Shown here one piece after another: positions 28,503 through 40,900 of a DNA stretch of 64,000 nt (position 1 is its first letter; the number at the start of each line of letters is the position of its first letter). Under the pieces are notes generated by a model, which saw nothing but the letters and a program-made list of their open reading frames with translations, was not told the DNA's origin and made no database searches. Source of the DNA: Fratercula arctica (Eukaryota > Chordata > Aves > Charadriiformes > Alcidae); the NCBI GenBank assembly GCA_947846985.1, contig CANTUZ010000024.1, positions 2,399,046-2,463,045 on the forward strand, written 5' to 3'. The position numbers and the translations under genes were made by a program.

Positions 28503-28545
28503 CCCCGTGCCTCAGTTTCCCCACCTGTAAAATGGGGGGGGGGGA
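28503..28545. mobile_element. MIR-like SINE 3' fragment
   Basis: The sequence GTGCCTCAGTTTCCCC followed by ACCTGTAAAATGGGG matches the 3' region of MIR-class (CORE-SINE) elements as I know them. Only about 40 bp are recognisable. The same core appears at many other places in the window, on both strands. Confidence 0.45.
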
Positions 28546-28713
28546 GGTCACGCTACTGACCTATTTGCTGGGTTGGTGGGGGGGGGGCTGAACCCCAAAT
28601 CCCACTCCCTACCCCCAGACCCCCATTTCGCCCCCCCCAAAAAAAAATATGGAAAGACTTTGGTGGTAATTCCCCCGCTCCGCCCCCCCCCACCCCGACT
28701 TAGGGCACCCCAA

Positions 28714-28719
28714 TTTATT
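28714..28719 (-). terminator. INSRR: INSRR proximal polyadenylation signal (AATAAA)
   Basis: The minus strand reads AATAAA (within GGGAATAAATTGG), about 207 nt past the INSRR stop codon at 28926-28928. This is the first such hexamer on the strand and probably the main 3' end. Confidence 0.6.
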
Positions 28720-28925
28720 CCCAGGGGAAATGCCCCCCCACGGAGCATCCTTGCTTTGCCCCCCGCCCCCTTCCCCAAGGCACCCCCTCCCCAACCGGGC
28801 CCTTGGAAGCAATAAATAACGCAGAGGGGGGGTCCCGGCAGTGGCGGGGGGGGGGGGGGGGTGGCCGGAGGAGGGTGGGGAGTGCAGAGTCCGGCGTGGA
28901 TCCGAGGCCCCCGTGGGGGTCAGGG

Positions 28926-31900
28926 TCAGGCCGTCCCATTGGGGAGCCGGCCGCCGTCCTTGCGGGTGGGTGGGGGGGAGGCGGGGGGCTCGTCCTCCCC
29001 GGGGGCCTGCTCCGTCTCGGGGTCGGAGGGTTCCGCCGAGCCCCGCCGGCGGTTCTCGGGGCTGTAGAAGAAGGAGAGGGTGCGGAAAGCGGGGGCCATG
29101 TGGTCCTTGATGCTCTCCAGGAGCTGGACGAAGGAAGGGCGCTGGCGCGGGTTCTGCTGCCAGCACCGGCACATCAGCTCGTGGCTGCGGGAGAGACGGG
29201 GGGGGGGGGGGCTGCGCTGGGTTTTGGGGGGGTCCCGGCACCCCCACAGCCGTCCCACTGCAGAGACCAGAGGCCAGGGTGATGGGCTCAGTGCTGGTTT
29301 CCTCCCCCCCCCTCCCCGCCCCCCCGCCAAGCCTTTCCCGCAGCAGGATGGGGGGCTCCCCCCCGTCCCAACCCCTCCCCCCCCCAAACTCACAGTTTAT
29401 CGGGACAGTTTTCGGGCCGCTCCAGGACGCCGTTGTCCATGACGAAGCGCAGGACCTGCTCGTTGGACATGCCCTGGTAGGGCTGCTCGGCCAGCGTGGC
29501 GATCTCCCACAGCACCACCCCGAAGGACCTGCCGGCACGCCGCCGCTCAGCCGGGGGACGTCCCTCAAATCCCCCAAAGCCCCCCAAATCCCCCCAGCGT
29601 AGTCCCCCCCACCCCAACACCCACCAGACGTCAGACTGCGTGTTGAAGATGCCGTCCTTGAGGGCCTCGGGGGACATCCAGCGGACGGGGAGCAGCCCCT
29701 TGCCCCCTTTCCGATAATAATCCGTCTCGTAGATATCCCGGGTCATGCCAAAATCTGGCGGAGGAGGAAGAGGAGGAGGAAGAGGAGGAGGAAGGCGTGA
29801 GCACCGGGAGATGCAGGGCTGGCAGCGAGCCTGCCCCCCGCTGCCCACCCACCTCCGATCTTGACGGTGAAGTCCTCGGAGACCATGCAGTTGCGGGCGG
29901 CCAGGTCCCGGTGCACGAATTTGTTGGCGTTGAGGTACGCCATGCCGTCGGCGATCTCCCCCGCCATCTGGATCATGTCCTTGAGCGACGGCGGTGGCAG
30001 CCCAGGGTTGTTCTGCACCGTGCACAGAGAGTCGGGGCTGTGGGGGGGGGGACACACACAACACACCGGGACCCCTCCAGGAAGAAGGTGGGTGCCCCTT
30101 TGGCCGTGGGGCACTGCGGCACCCAGCCAGCCCCTCACCTCGGCGTCAGGTCTGAGCGAGCGCAGGTAGCTCTTCAGGTCCCCGCGTGTCATCAGCTCCA
30201 TGATGACCAAAGCTGGCTGGCCCTGGGACACGACGCCGAGCAGACGAACCTGGGGGGGCAAATGGGGTGGCACGTGAGCAGCCAGGCCCCCCCCCCATGT
30301 CTCCTCCTTCCCCCCAAGCTGCCCACCTACCACGTGGTGGCACTTGAAGGCTTTCATGACGGAGGCCTCGTTGAGGAACTCGATGCGCTCCCGCATGGTG
30401 GCCAACTCGTTGACCGTCTTCAGGGCCACCTTGGTCTCCTCGCCCTCGGCGACCAGCCCCAGCGCCAGCCCCTCGTACACCATCCCGAAGGAGCCCTGTC
30501 CCAGCTCCCGGATCACCGTGATCTTCTCCCGTGGCACCTCCCACTCATCGGGGATGTACACTGCAGGGCGAGGGGGCATCGCCCCATCACTGTCACCATC
30601 ACCATCCTTGTCATCATTTCCATCTCCATCCCCATCTCCATCCTATCCTCATCCCTATCCCATCTCCATCCTCATCTCCATCTCCATCCCCATCCCTGTC
30701 CCCATCCCTATCCCATCTCCATCTCCATCCTCATCTCTATCCCACCTCCATCCCTATCCCATCCCCATCCCATCTCCATCTCCATCCTCATCTCCATCTC
30801 TATCCCACATCCCTATCCCATCTCCATCCCCATCCCCATCCCCATCCCTATCTCATCTCCATCCCCATCCCTATCCCATCTCCATCCCCATCCCATCTCC
30901 ATCCCAATCCCCAACGTCAATTCCATCCCCATCCCTATCTCCATCCCCATCCCTATCCCATCTCCATCCCCATCCCCGTCCCCATCCCCATCCCATCTCA
31001 TCTCCATCCCCATCCCTATCCCATCTCCATCCCCATCCCATCTCCATCCCAATCCCCAACGTCAATTCCATCCCCATCCCCATCTCCATCCCCATCTCTG
31101 TCCCCATCCCTATCCCATCTCCATCCCCATCCCATCTCCATCCCAATCCCCAACGTCAATTCCATCCCCATCCCCATCTCCATCCCCATCCCTGTCCCCA
31201 TCCTATCCCATCTCCATCCCCATCCCATCTCCATCCCCATCCCTATCTCATCTCCATCCCCATCCCTATCCCATCTCCATCCCCATCCAATCTCCATCCC
31301 AATCCCCATCCCAATCCCCAACATCAATTCCATCCCCATCCCCATCTCCATCCCCATCCCTGTCCCCATCCCTATCCCATCTCCATCCACATCCCCATCC
31401 CATCTCCATCCCCATCCCTATCCTATCTCCATCCCCATCCCATCTCCATCCCAATCCCCAACCCCAACTCCATCCCCAGCCCCACCAGTATGGCAACAGG
31501 AAGGGAAGGGCGCAGCAGACCCCACGGGGACGCCCCTGCCCATCCCTACGTACTGTCCGAGGCACTGAAGTACTCGGGGTTGACGGAGGCGTAGAGCGTT
31601 CCGCTGGGATACCCGTCGTTGCTCCTGCAAGGGGTGGGCATGGCTCAGAGGACAAGGGGGGACAAGGGCACCCTGCCACCTCCCCACGACCCTTCCCCAG
31701 CCCTGGCTCAGCTGCATCCGGCCCCAGCCCAGCCCTGGGGGGGTGCAGGGGGGCGGCGGGGGGAGGGGGTCGCTACCTCTTCTTGTTGTAGAAGAAGACG
31801 AAGACGGCGAGGCAGGAGATGAGCACCATGAGGACCACGGGCGTGACGGTGAGCAGGACGTAGAAGCTGCTGGACTCCTCCTCAGCTGCCAGGAGCAGGT

Positions 31901-34900
31901 GGCCGTGGGGCAGGGCCGGGCACTCATCCCGCCCCACACGTTAGACGGACACTTGTCCCACCACCACCATCGAGCCAGAGAGGGGGAGCCCCCAGCACCC
32001 CTGACCAGCAGCACCCACTGATCTCTGGTTGTCCCCATCCCAGAGCATCCTCCAGTCCTCCAGATCCCCCAGTCCAGCAGCATCCCCTGGTCCTCCAGCT
32101 TCCCAACCCAATGTTTTCAGCATCCCAGTCCAGGAGCATCTCCTGATCCTCAACATCCTGGCCCAGCAGCATCCCCTGATCCCCATCTATCCAGTCCAGG
32201 AGCATCCCCTGGTCCCCAGTGTCTTCTCAGCCCAGCAGCACCCGTCATCTTCAGCATCCCTGTCCAGGAGCATCCCCTGAGCCTCCACATCCCCGCCCAG
32301 CAGCGTCCCCAACCTCCCATCTCCCCAGCATCCCCCAGTTCCTCAGTGCCCTGATCCAGCAGCACCCCCTGACCCCCAGCTCCTGGCCCCACGGCCAAGG
32401 ACCCTGCCGGTGTCCCCCCCGTCCCCTGTGGGTACCTGGCCCCAGGATGTAAAACTTGACGAGCCCCGTCCATGAGCCGTTGCCGGCCAATGAGGTGGCC
32501 CGAACCTTGGCCGAGTAGTTGCCCGGCTGGAGCAGAGCCAGGTGGACCCCCCCGTACTTGGAGTAGCGGTGACGGGACACGCAGACGACGGTGGTGACCT
32601 CCTGGAGGGGACAATGGTGGGGTGGCAAAGGGGGCTACATCCCCCCCCTCCTCCCCCCCTCCAAGGCATGCACAAGCCTTGGGGGAGAGAGATGGATGGG
32701 AAGGGATGGGATGGGATATGGGTGAGACTGGGATGGGGAAGGAGAATGGGATGGGGATGAGATGGGAACATTGGGATGGGATGGGGATGGGATGGGGATG
32801 GGTGAGACTGGGATGGGGATGGAGTCTGGGATGAGGATGGAGACTGGTATGGGGATGAGATGGAAACTTTGGGATGGGATGGGGATGGGATGGAATGGGA
32901 TGGGGTTGGGATGGGGATGGGATGGAATGGAGATAGGATATGGGTGAGAATGGGATGAGGATGGAGTTGGGGATGGGGATGAGATGGGAACATTAGGATG
33001 GGGATGGGATATGGGTGAGACTGGGATGAGGATGGAGGCTGGGATGGGGATGGAGTTGGGGATGAGATGGGAACATTGGGATGGGATGGGGATAGGGATG
33101 AAATGGGATGGGATGGGGATGGGATGGGATATGGGTGAGACTGGGATGGGGATGAGATGGGAACATTGGGATGGGGGTGGGATATGGGTGAGACTGGGAT
33201 GGGGATGGAGGCTGGGATGGGGATGTAGTTGGGGATGAGATGGGAACACTGGGATGGGATGGGGATAGGGATGGAATGGGGATGGGATATGGGTGAGACT
33301 GGGATGGGGATGGAGTTGGGGATGAGGATGAGATGTGAACATTGGGATGGAATGGGGATAGGGATGGGATGGGATGGAGATGGGATGGGATGGGATGGGA
33401 TGGGATATGCGTATGACTGGGATGGGGATGGAGTTGGGGATGGGATTGGAACATTGGGATGGGATGGGGCTGGGCTGGGCTGGGACGGGATGGGATTGAA
33501 TAGGACGTGGGATGGGATGGGGTGGGATGGGATATGGGTGAGACTGGGATGGGGATGGAGACTGGGATGGGGATGGAGTTGGGGATGGGGATGGTATTGG
33601 AACATTGGAGTGGGGTGGGGATGGGATGGGGATGGGATGGGATGGGTGCTGTGGCCCCATAACCAGACCAGACCTGGCCGGGCAGGGGGTGCTGGGGGGG
33701 GGTCCTCACCTCGCTCTCACGGCTGTACTTGATCTCGTACTTGAGGATGAGGCCATTGGGGTTCCTGGGCTCTTCCCAGCGGAGCAGGACACTGTTCTTG
33801 CCAGCCGTCTCCCAGGTGACATTGCCAGGAATGTTGTCGGCTTGCACTGGAGAGGGGCACAGCGGGACTCAGCTCCTGGGGGCATCACCCAGACCCCAAC
33901 CCCCTGCCAATCCCCCATCCCGAAGGTGCCGGGATGCCGGAACATGCCAACATCGTCAAGGCGGGATTTGGGAAGGAGGAAGCTGCCGGGACCTACACTC
34001 CGGCATGGTCCTGGCAAAGACGAAGGTGGCGGCGCTGCAGCCCACGGTGTGTGCGGCGTGGTTGCAGGCGTGGATGTCGATGCGGTATTCGGTGAAGTGC
34101 CGCAGCCGCGACAGCACCGCCCGGTCGCGCACCACCTTGTCCTCGAAGATCTGGAAGTCGGGTTTGGGCTCGCCCCCGGCACGGCTGGGGGCCGGCGGCT
34201 CCATGGAGGAGGCGTTGGCCGGGAATGTGACGGCCACCACGTCCCTGCGCCGCTTCGGCGTCCTGCGGGAGGTGGGGACAAGAGGTGGTGGGGACGACTG
34301 GATTGTCCCCCAAAATGGAGTAGGGGAGGAGAGACCCTCCAGGCTTGTGTGGTCCCCGCTCACCTCTGCGGGTTCTTGTTGATGGATGTCACCTTCCAGG
34401 GTGGCCTGAGACAGCGGGAAATCGGTCAAAGGATCTGCCAGGAGCAGCCACCAGACCCCCAACCCAGGGCAGATCCACACCCCCAGCCTGGGGGACCTTC
34501 CCCCTTGACATGGGGACTCCCGCGGATGGCACCTGGGGATGATGATGGAGTTGTGGAGGAAGTTCTCGAACTTCTTCTGGAAGGACTCGGCTTCACCCTC
34601 CACGCGGAGCTGCCCGTCGGCGGGGCGGCAGGGACAGCATCGCTCCTCTGCGTCTGGCTCTACCTCGGGGCCATCCCCGTCCCCAAAGCGGGTGTCCGCG
34701 CTGCTGGTGGGCAGCTTCAGACCTGCAGGTGGAGACATGGCAGGGCTGGCAGCGTCCCCATCCTACTGGTGTCCCCCGGCGGCCGTCCCCAACCCGCCTG
34801 CCCTCACCTTTGTGGCAGTAGTCGTTGACGTAGAGCTCCATGTCCTCGGCCAGCTGCTGCCACAGCACCAGGTAGTAGGTGATGTTGCCGTTGCGTTGCG

Positions 34901-37900
34901 TGGGTGGCTTCCAACGCACCACGATGTGGGAGGAGGAGTTGGACATGGAGATGACATCCCGGGGCACCGTCGGGGCTGGGAGGACACAAAGGTGTCAGTC
35001 TGTCTTTTGGGGGGCCACCGCGGGCATCCCCGGCCCCCTTGCCAAGCCCCTTACCCGCCGGCATGGTGCGGATGTAGACCACCTCGCTCTGCGCCCCGTA
35101 GTTGCGTCCTTCCTCGGCGGTGGTGAGGGTGATGGCGCGGACGAAGATGGCGTACTGGGTCCAGGGGCGCAGGTTGAGCAGGGCCACCCCCGGCGCCTGC
35201 TCGCTGCTGAGCGGTAGCTCCACGTCCAGCACGTTCCAGCTCTGCGCCCCGCAGGCATCCTGCCCCACGTACTCCGACACGTTCTGGAAGGGTCTGCCCC
35301 ACACTGGGCATCGGGGAGGGTCCTGGGACCCCCTCCCAGCCGCACAACCCCCCGTGGAGGTCCAGCAGCCCACCAGGACGCCATAGGATGTGGGGTCCCC
35401 AAGCCCTCCGCCATGGGGACAAGTTGGGGACGGCGACCACTTACGACTCCTTGTAGTAGACGATGAAGCTGAGGAGGTCGCGGTACTCGGGGGGCCGGTA
35501 CCGCTCCCACTTGAGGAAGATGCGGTCGGACTCGGTGACGTTGGAGATGAAGCGCAGGGTCTGGGTCTTGCCTGTGGAGGGGTGGCAGGGTTCGGGCAGG
35601 GGGTGATGGCACTGCCGGGTGTCATCCCCCCCCGTCCCCGTACTCACAGGACGCCCGGTCCCCGTTGGTGCGGGGGTTGATCTCCGCCTTGTTCTGCCGC
35701 CCCTTGGTGCCCGTCACCTCCTCCATGCGGTAGATCTCGGCCAGGCAGAGCTTGGGGTTGAAGGCGAAGTACATCTTGCCCACGGGGATGGAGAGGACGT
35801 GGTGGCTCCAGTCCCAGAGCTGCTGCAGGTTCTGGTTGTCCAGGACGTACAGGGTGTAATTCCTGGAGGAGGAGAGGTGGATGGATGGCAGGGGCACGGG
35901 CACCCCCAAACCCACCTCTGTGTGTCCCCCAAACCCACGTCTGTGTCCCTCAAACCCACGTCCCGTCCTCACCCGTCCACCATGGAGTCACCGCGGATCA
36001 GCTTGAGGTTCTTGAAGAAGGACAAGGAGACGAGGGCGAAGGAGTGCTTGATCTTCAGGAAGCCCGTGATGGTCTCGATGAGCCCCAGGCTGCTCTGCAG
36101 CTCCGAGGCCAGGTTATCTGGGGACAACCCACGGGCGTGAGCACGGGGTGGGGACCACCCCTCCATTGACTCACGCTGCGAGGGAAAAGATGCCCCCTTC
36201 CTCAACCCCACACCCCCAGGGCGGGTTGCGGGGGGGGGCCGGGTCCGTCACTCACAGCCCCGGCGGATGTTGACGATGAGGTTGCCCTCCACGAGGGTGC
36301 AGCCCCCCAGCTCCTGCGCCGCCCGCGTCGAGTCGATGGTCTTGGTGCCCACCTTGCACTCCTTGGGGCACAGCCCCTCGCACTTGTGGCAGAAGATGCT
36401 GCGGGCGGGCGGGAGGACGGGGACGGGCCGTGAGCCGGGTACCGCGCCACCACCGTGCCAGGGTGAGGGACACCGTGGAGGGGGACACCCCCCCATACCT
36501 GCTGTCATTCCGGGTGTAGCCCGAGGGACACTCGGAGAGGCACTGCCGCTGGTGGATGACGAACTTGGAGGCGTCGCGGGGGTTGTGGGAGACCTTGCGG
36601 AGGCTGGCGCAGTACTCGGCGGTGACGCAGCGCCAGCCCTCGTACTCGTAGGTGCGGGGCGGGCAGGAGGGCAGGCAGTGCCCGTTGAAGTGGAAGTGGC
36701 GGCAGGCGACGCAGGCCCGGTTGTCGCGGGGTCGCCCGCAGCCCCCCAAGCATTCGGGGTGGCAGCACTCGCCCGCCGCCGTGCACGCCGAGCCCGCGCC
36801 GCACGGGCACACTGCGGGGAGAGAGCCCGCGGCGTGGGCCGGGAAAAGCCTCCCGACGCAGATGTCCCGGCCCCGGAGCAGCACGGAGGGGTGGGGGGAC
36901 CAGGGTTCACTTGGGGGGAGAGGGAAGGGGTGGGAAGGGCTGGGGGCAGCTGCCGACACCCTCCGGCTCCGGGGAGGGCAAGGGGAGAGGGGTGGAGGGA
37001 TGGATGGAGGGATGGGTGGAGGGATGCAGGAATGGAGGAAGGGATGAAGGAATAAAGGGATGGGTGGAGGGATGGAGGGATGCAGGGATGGAGGGATGGA
37101 GGGAGGGATGGAGGAATGAAAGAATAGAGATGGAGGGATGGGTGGAGGGATGCAGGGATGGAAGGAGGGATGGAGGGATGAAGGAATAGAGGAATGGGTG
37201 GAGGGATGGAGGGATGGAGCGATGCAGGGATGCAGGGATGGAGGAATGGAGGGAGGGATGAAGGAATAGAGGGAGGGATGGAGGGATGCAGGGATGTAGA
37301 GATGGAGGGATGCAGGGATGGAGGGATGGAGGGAGGGATGAAGGAATAGAGGAGGGATGCGTGGAGGGATGGAGGGATGCAGAGATGGAGAGATGGAGGG
37401 AGGGATGCAGGACTGGAGGGAGGGAGGGAGGGAGAGATGCAGAAATCGATGGAGGGATGTAGGAATGGAGGGAGGGATGGATAGAAGGAGGCAGGGATGG
37501 AGAGAAGGAGGCAGGGATGGAGGGAGGGATGGAAGGAGGGATGCAGGAATGGAGAGAGGGATGGATAGAAGGAGGCAGGAACAGAGGAAGGGATGGAGTG
37601 ATGAAGGAATAGAGGGATGGGTGAAGGGGTGGAGGGATGGAGAGATGGAGGGATGGAGGGAGCAATGCAGGAATGGAAGGAGGGAGGGAGTGATGCAGGA
37701 ATGGAGGGAGTGATGCAGGAATGGAGGGAGTGATGCAGGAATGGAAGGAGGGAGGGAGGGAGGTAGTGATGCAGGAATGGAGGGAGGGATGGATAGAGAG
37801 ATGCAGGAATGGATGGCGGGATGCAGGAATGGAGGGAGGGATGGATGGATGAAGGAATAGAGGGATGGGTGAAGGGGTGGAGGGATGCAGGGATGGAAGG

Positions 37901-40900
37901 AGGGATGAAGGGATCGAGGGAGTGATGCAGGAACGGAGGGGGGATGGAAGGAGGGATGCAGGAATGGAGGAAGGGATGGATAGAGGGATGCAGGAACAGA
38001 GGAAGGGATGGAGGGATGAATGAATGGGTGGAGGGATGGAAGGAGGGATGGAGGGATGTGGGAATGGAGGGAGGGATGGATAGAGGCATGCAGGAATGGA
38101 CGGAGGGATGGAAGGAGGGATGTGGGGATGCAGGAATGGATAGAGGGAGGGATGCAGGGATGGAGGGAGCAATGCATAGTGGGATGAAGGGATAGAGGGA
38201 TGCAGGGATGGATGGATGGATGAAGGGATGGAAGGATGGAGGGATGCAGGGAGGGATGGATGGATGGATGGATGGATGGATGGATGGATGGAGGGATGGA
38301 TGGATGGAGGGAGGGATGGATGGAGGGATGCAGGGAGGGAGGGAGGGATGGATGGATGGATGGATGGATGGATGGATGGATGAAGGAATGGAAGGAAGGA
38401 TGGAGGGATGCAGAGACAGATGGATGGATGGATGGATGGATGGATGGATGGATGGATGGATGGATGGATGGAAGGATGGATGGATGGAAGGATGGATGGA
38501 TGGATGGATGAAAGGATAGATGGATGGCCAAATGGCCGGACAGGTGGGCTGATGAGTGGCTGTGTGCCCAGCTGGACACAGGGCTGGATGCAGGGCTGCA
38601 TGGACAGACAGCGGGACAGACAGACGGACAGGGTGAGCCCGGTACCAGCGGCCCGGTGCCAGGCCGGCAGCCGGGGTCACAGCCCCGATAAGAATCTGTG
38701 TTTATAGTACATATTCCATTCCCAACTCTCCCGTTTACAGCAAACAAGCCCGGGAGGGGCCCCTATTTACCTCGCCGCTGGGAAAACACAGCAGCCGGGA
38801 GCCGGCCTCTCCTCCGGAGGGTGATACAGTGCGGATCCTGTTACCCCCACCACGCTGCCGGCGGCGGGGGAGCAACGGCCACCATGGCCTGCCATCCCCT
38901 CCCGGCTCCACCAGCCTTCCCCAGCGCCCTCCCAGTTGACCCGACGGTGCAAACCAGCACCGTCCCGGCACGACTGTGGGGCAGCACCCACCTTTCTGGC
39001 AGTAGCTGGAGGTCCAGCAGCGATAATCCAGCTGCCCATTGACGCTGGTCTGGGCACAGGGTTTCTCCACGTCTAAGATGCCCGGGCAGACGTCGGCGCA
39101 TTCTTCGGCCAATTTATTGCCCACGATGTAGGTGTTGTCCACGGCGTCGGGCAGCAGCAGCCCCCAGTCGATGGTGGAGAGGTGACAAAGCTCCTGGTTG
39201 CGCTCGATGCGGACGGAGCCCCGCAGGACATGGGCCAGGCTGTGCAGCCCCACGTCCCGCAGGTGGGGCATCTCGAAGATGACCAAGGCGTAGCTGAAGA
39301 AGAGGTTGGTGCCACGGATGACGGAGAGGTTGGGGAAGAGATCCCGCAGGCTCTCCAGCCCGTAGACGCGGAAGAGGAGCAGGTACTCGGTGATCATCAG
39401 CAGGCGGGGGAAGCTGAGCCCCCGAAAGTCCTCAGCGCCCGTGGTGAACATCAAGAGGATCTGCAGGTTGCCCTCGATGATGGAGCAGTTCTCCAGCTTC
39501 TGGAGCTGGGAGACGTCGTTGCGGATGTCCATGCTGCCGCAGACTGGGGTGACGAGATGGGGACCCCGTGGGCAGCGGGGACGGGGCAGCTGCCCCCCCA
39601 AAACCACCACCCCGGGATCCCCCCGCTGTGCCCGGCGCTGGCGCCGTGGTGATGCTGGGGTGGGCTGGGGGGGGGGGATTGGATGTCCCGTTGCTGCCTG
39701 TCAAAGGTGGCCACGATGGGTTTGGGCCGGCGGGGAGACGCGAGCGGGTCTGACAGGCAGCCGACGCGCCACGGCTCCCCGGGGCACGACGCGTCCCTTG
39801 CTGTGACAAGCCGTGACGCTAACGAGGTCTGGCTGCCCGGGCAGCCGTCTCACCCCATGGGATGCGTGTCCCAGCCCCGGAGGGTGGGGGGTCCGGCTGG
39901 GGGTGCAGAGGGCTTTTCCCCTTCCCCGAGCCGTGGCGAGCTCACAATATCTTCCCCCCTCCTCCACGGATGCGTGGTTACTGGCAGCTCCCGCAAGGTC
40001 ATTCCCTTTAATTCCCCAGCACGGCGGCTAACGGGGCACGCAGGGCTACCATGGGTACCCCCGTGGTTTGCCATCCCGGGGCTTTTCCACCCGAACCCTA
40101 GCAGGGAGTGGGAGCGTCAGGGGGTGCAGCAGGGGATGGAGCATCTCCCGCATCCCAGTACTGGTGGGGATGCAAAAGCCAGGATGAGGCCCCCGGCATC
40201 ATCCCCCGGCCTGAAACCTGACACTGAGTTATGGCGGAAAGAAGCCGTTGGGATCCCAACGAGGATTTACTGTAAACACGCCGGGTTCGGCGCGTACCCT
40301 AAACACCGGGCAACGCCGGCACCCCGGCTCGGCCGCCCGCGCCACGAAGACCCACCAGCCGGCACCCGGCATGGGGCTCAGTCCCGGTGGGGGTCCGGGT
40401 GCATAGTCGCCCCCCGTCTTCCTGCAGCCTGCGGATCGTGGCCAGATTCCCCTCCCGGTGTCACTCATTAGCCGCGGTCACCCTGGCCCCCCCAGGACCA
40501 CGCGCGCTGGTCACCCCCCAGCACCGGGGCTCGGCCATCTGCAGGGGGCTGGTGCCAGCCGGGGGGAGCCCTGGGTCCCCTCTGTCCATCCCTCCCCCCT
40601 GCCCCAGCGAGGACATGGGGGTCCCCTCCATCCTCCCGCAGGACCAATTGTGGGTGCAGCACCGGCCCCAGGGGCTACAGCCCCCCCCCTGCCGCCATCA
40701 CCGCCCTCCCCGACCTTGGCAAAGTCACCCCGTCCCTCTGCCGTGGGAGGGGACCCCGCGTCCTCGGGGGGATGGAGAGGGGACGGGGGTCCCAGGTGGG
40801 AGCAGACACAGTGAGGTGCATCCCCCGGGGCAGCTCCGGACACATTGGGATGCTTCACCCGCCTCCTCCATCGCTCCCCCCCCCCAGAACACCCCCTGGG

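Noticed and set aside
36252..38747. 831-codon minus-strand frame joining Pro-Ser-Ile-His repeats to INSRR exons 3 and 4
   Set aside because: The repeat part is intron 2 with intact splice sites at both ends; the join to INSRR frame is fortuitous.
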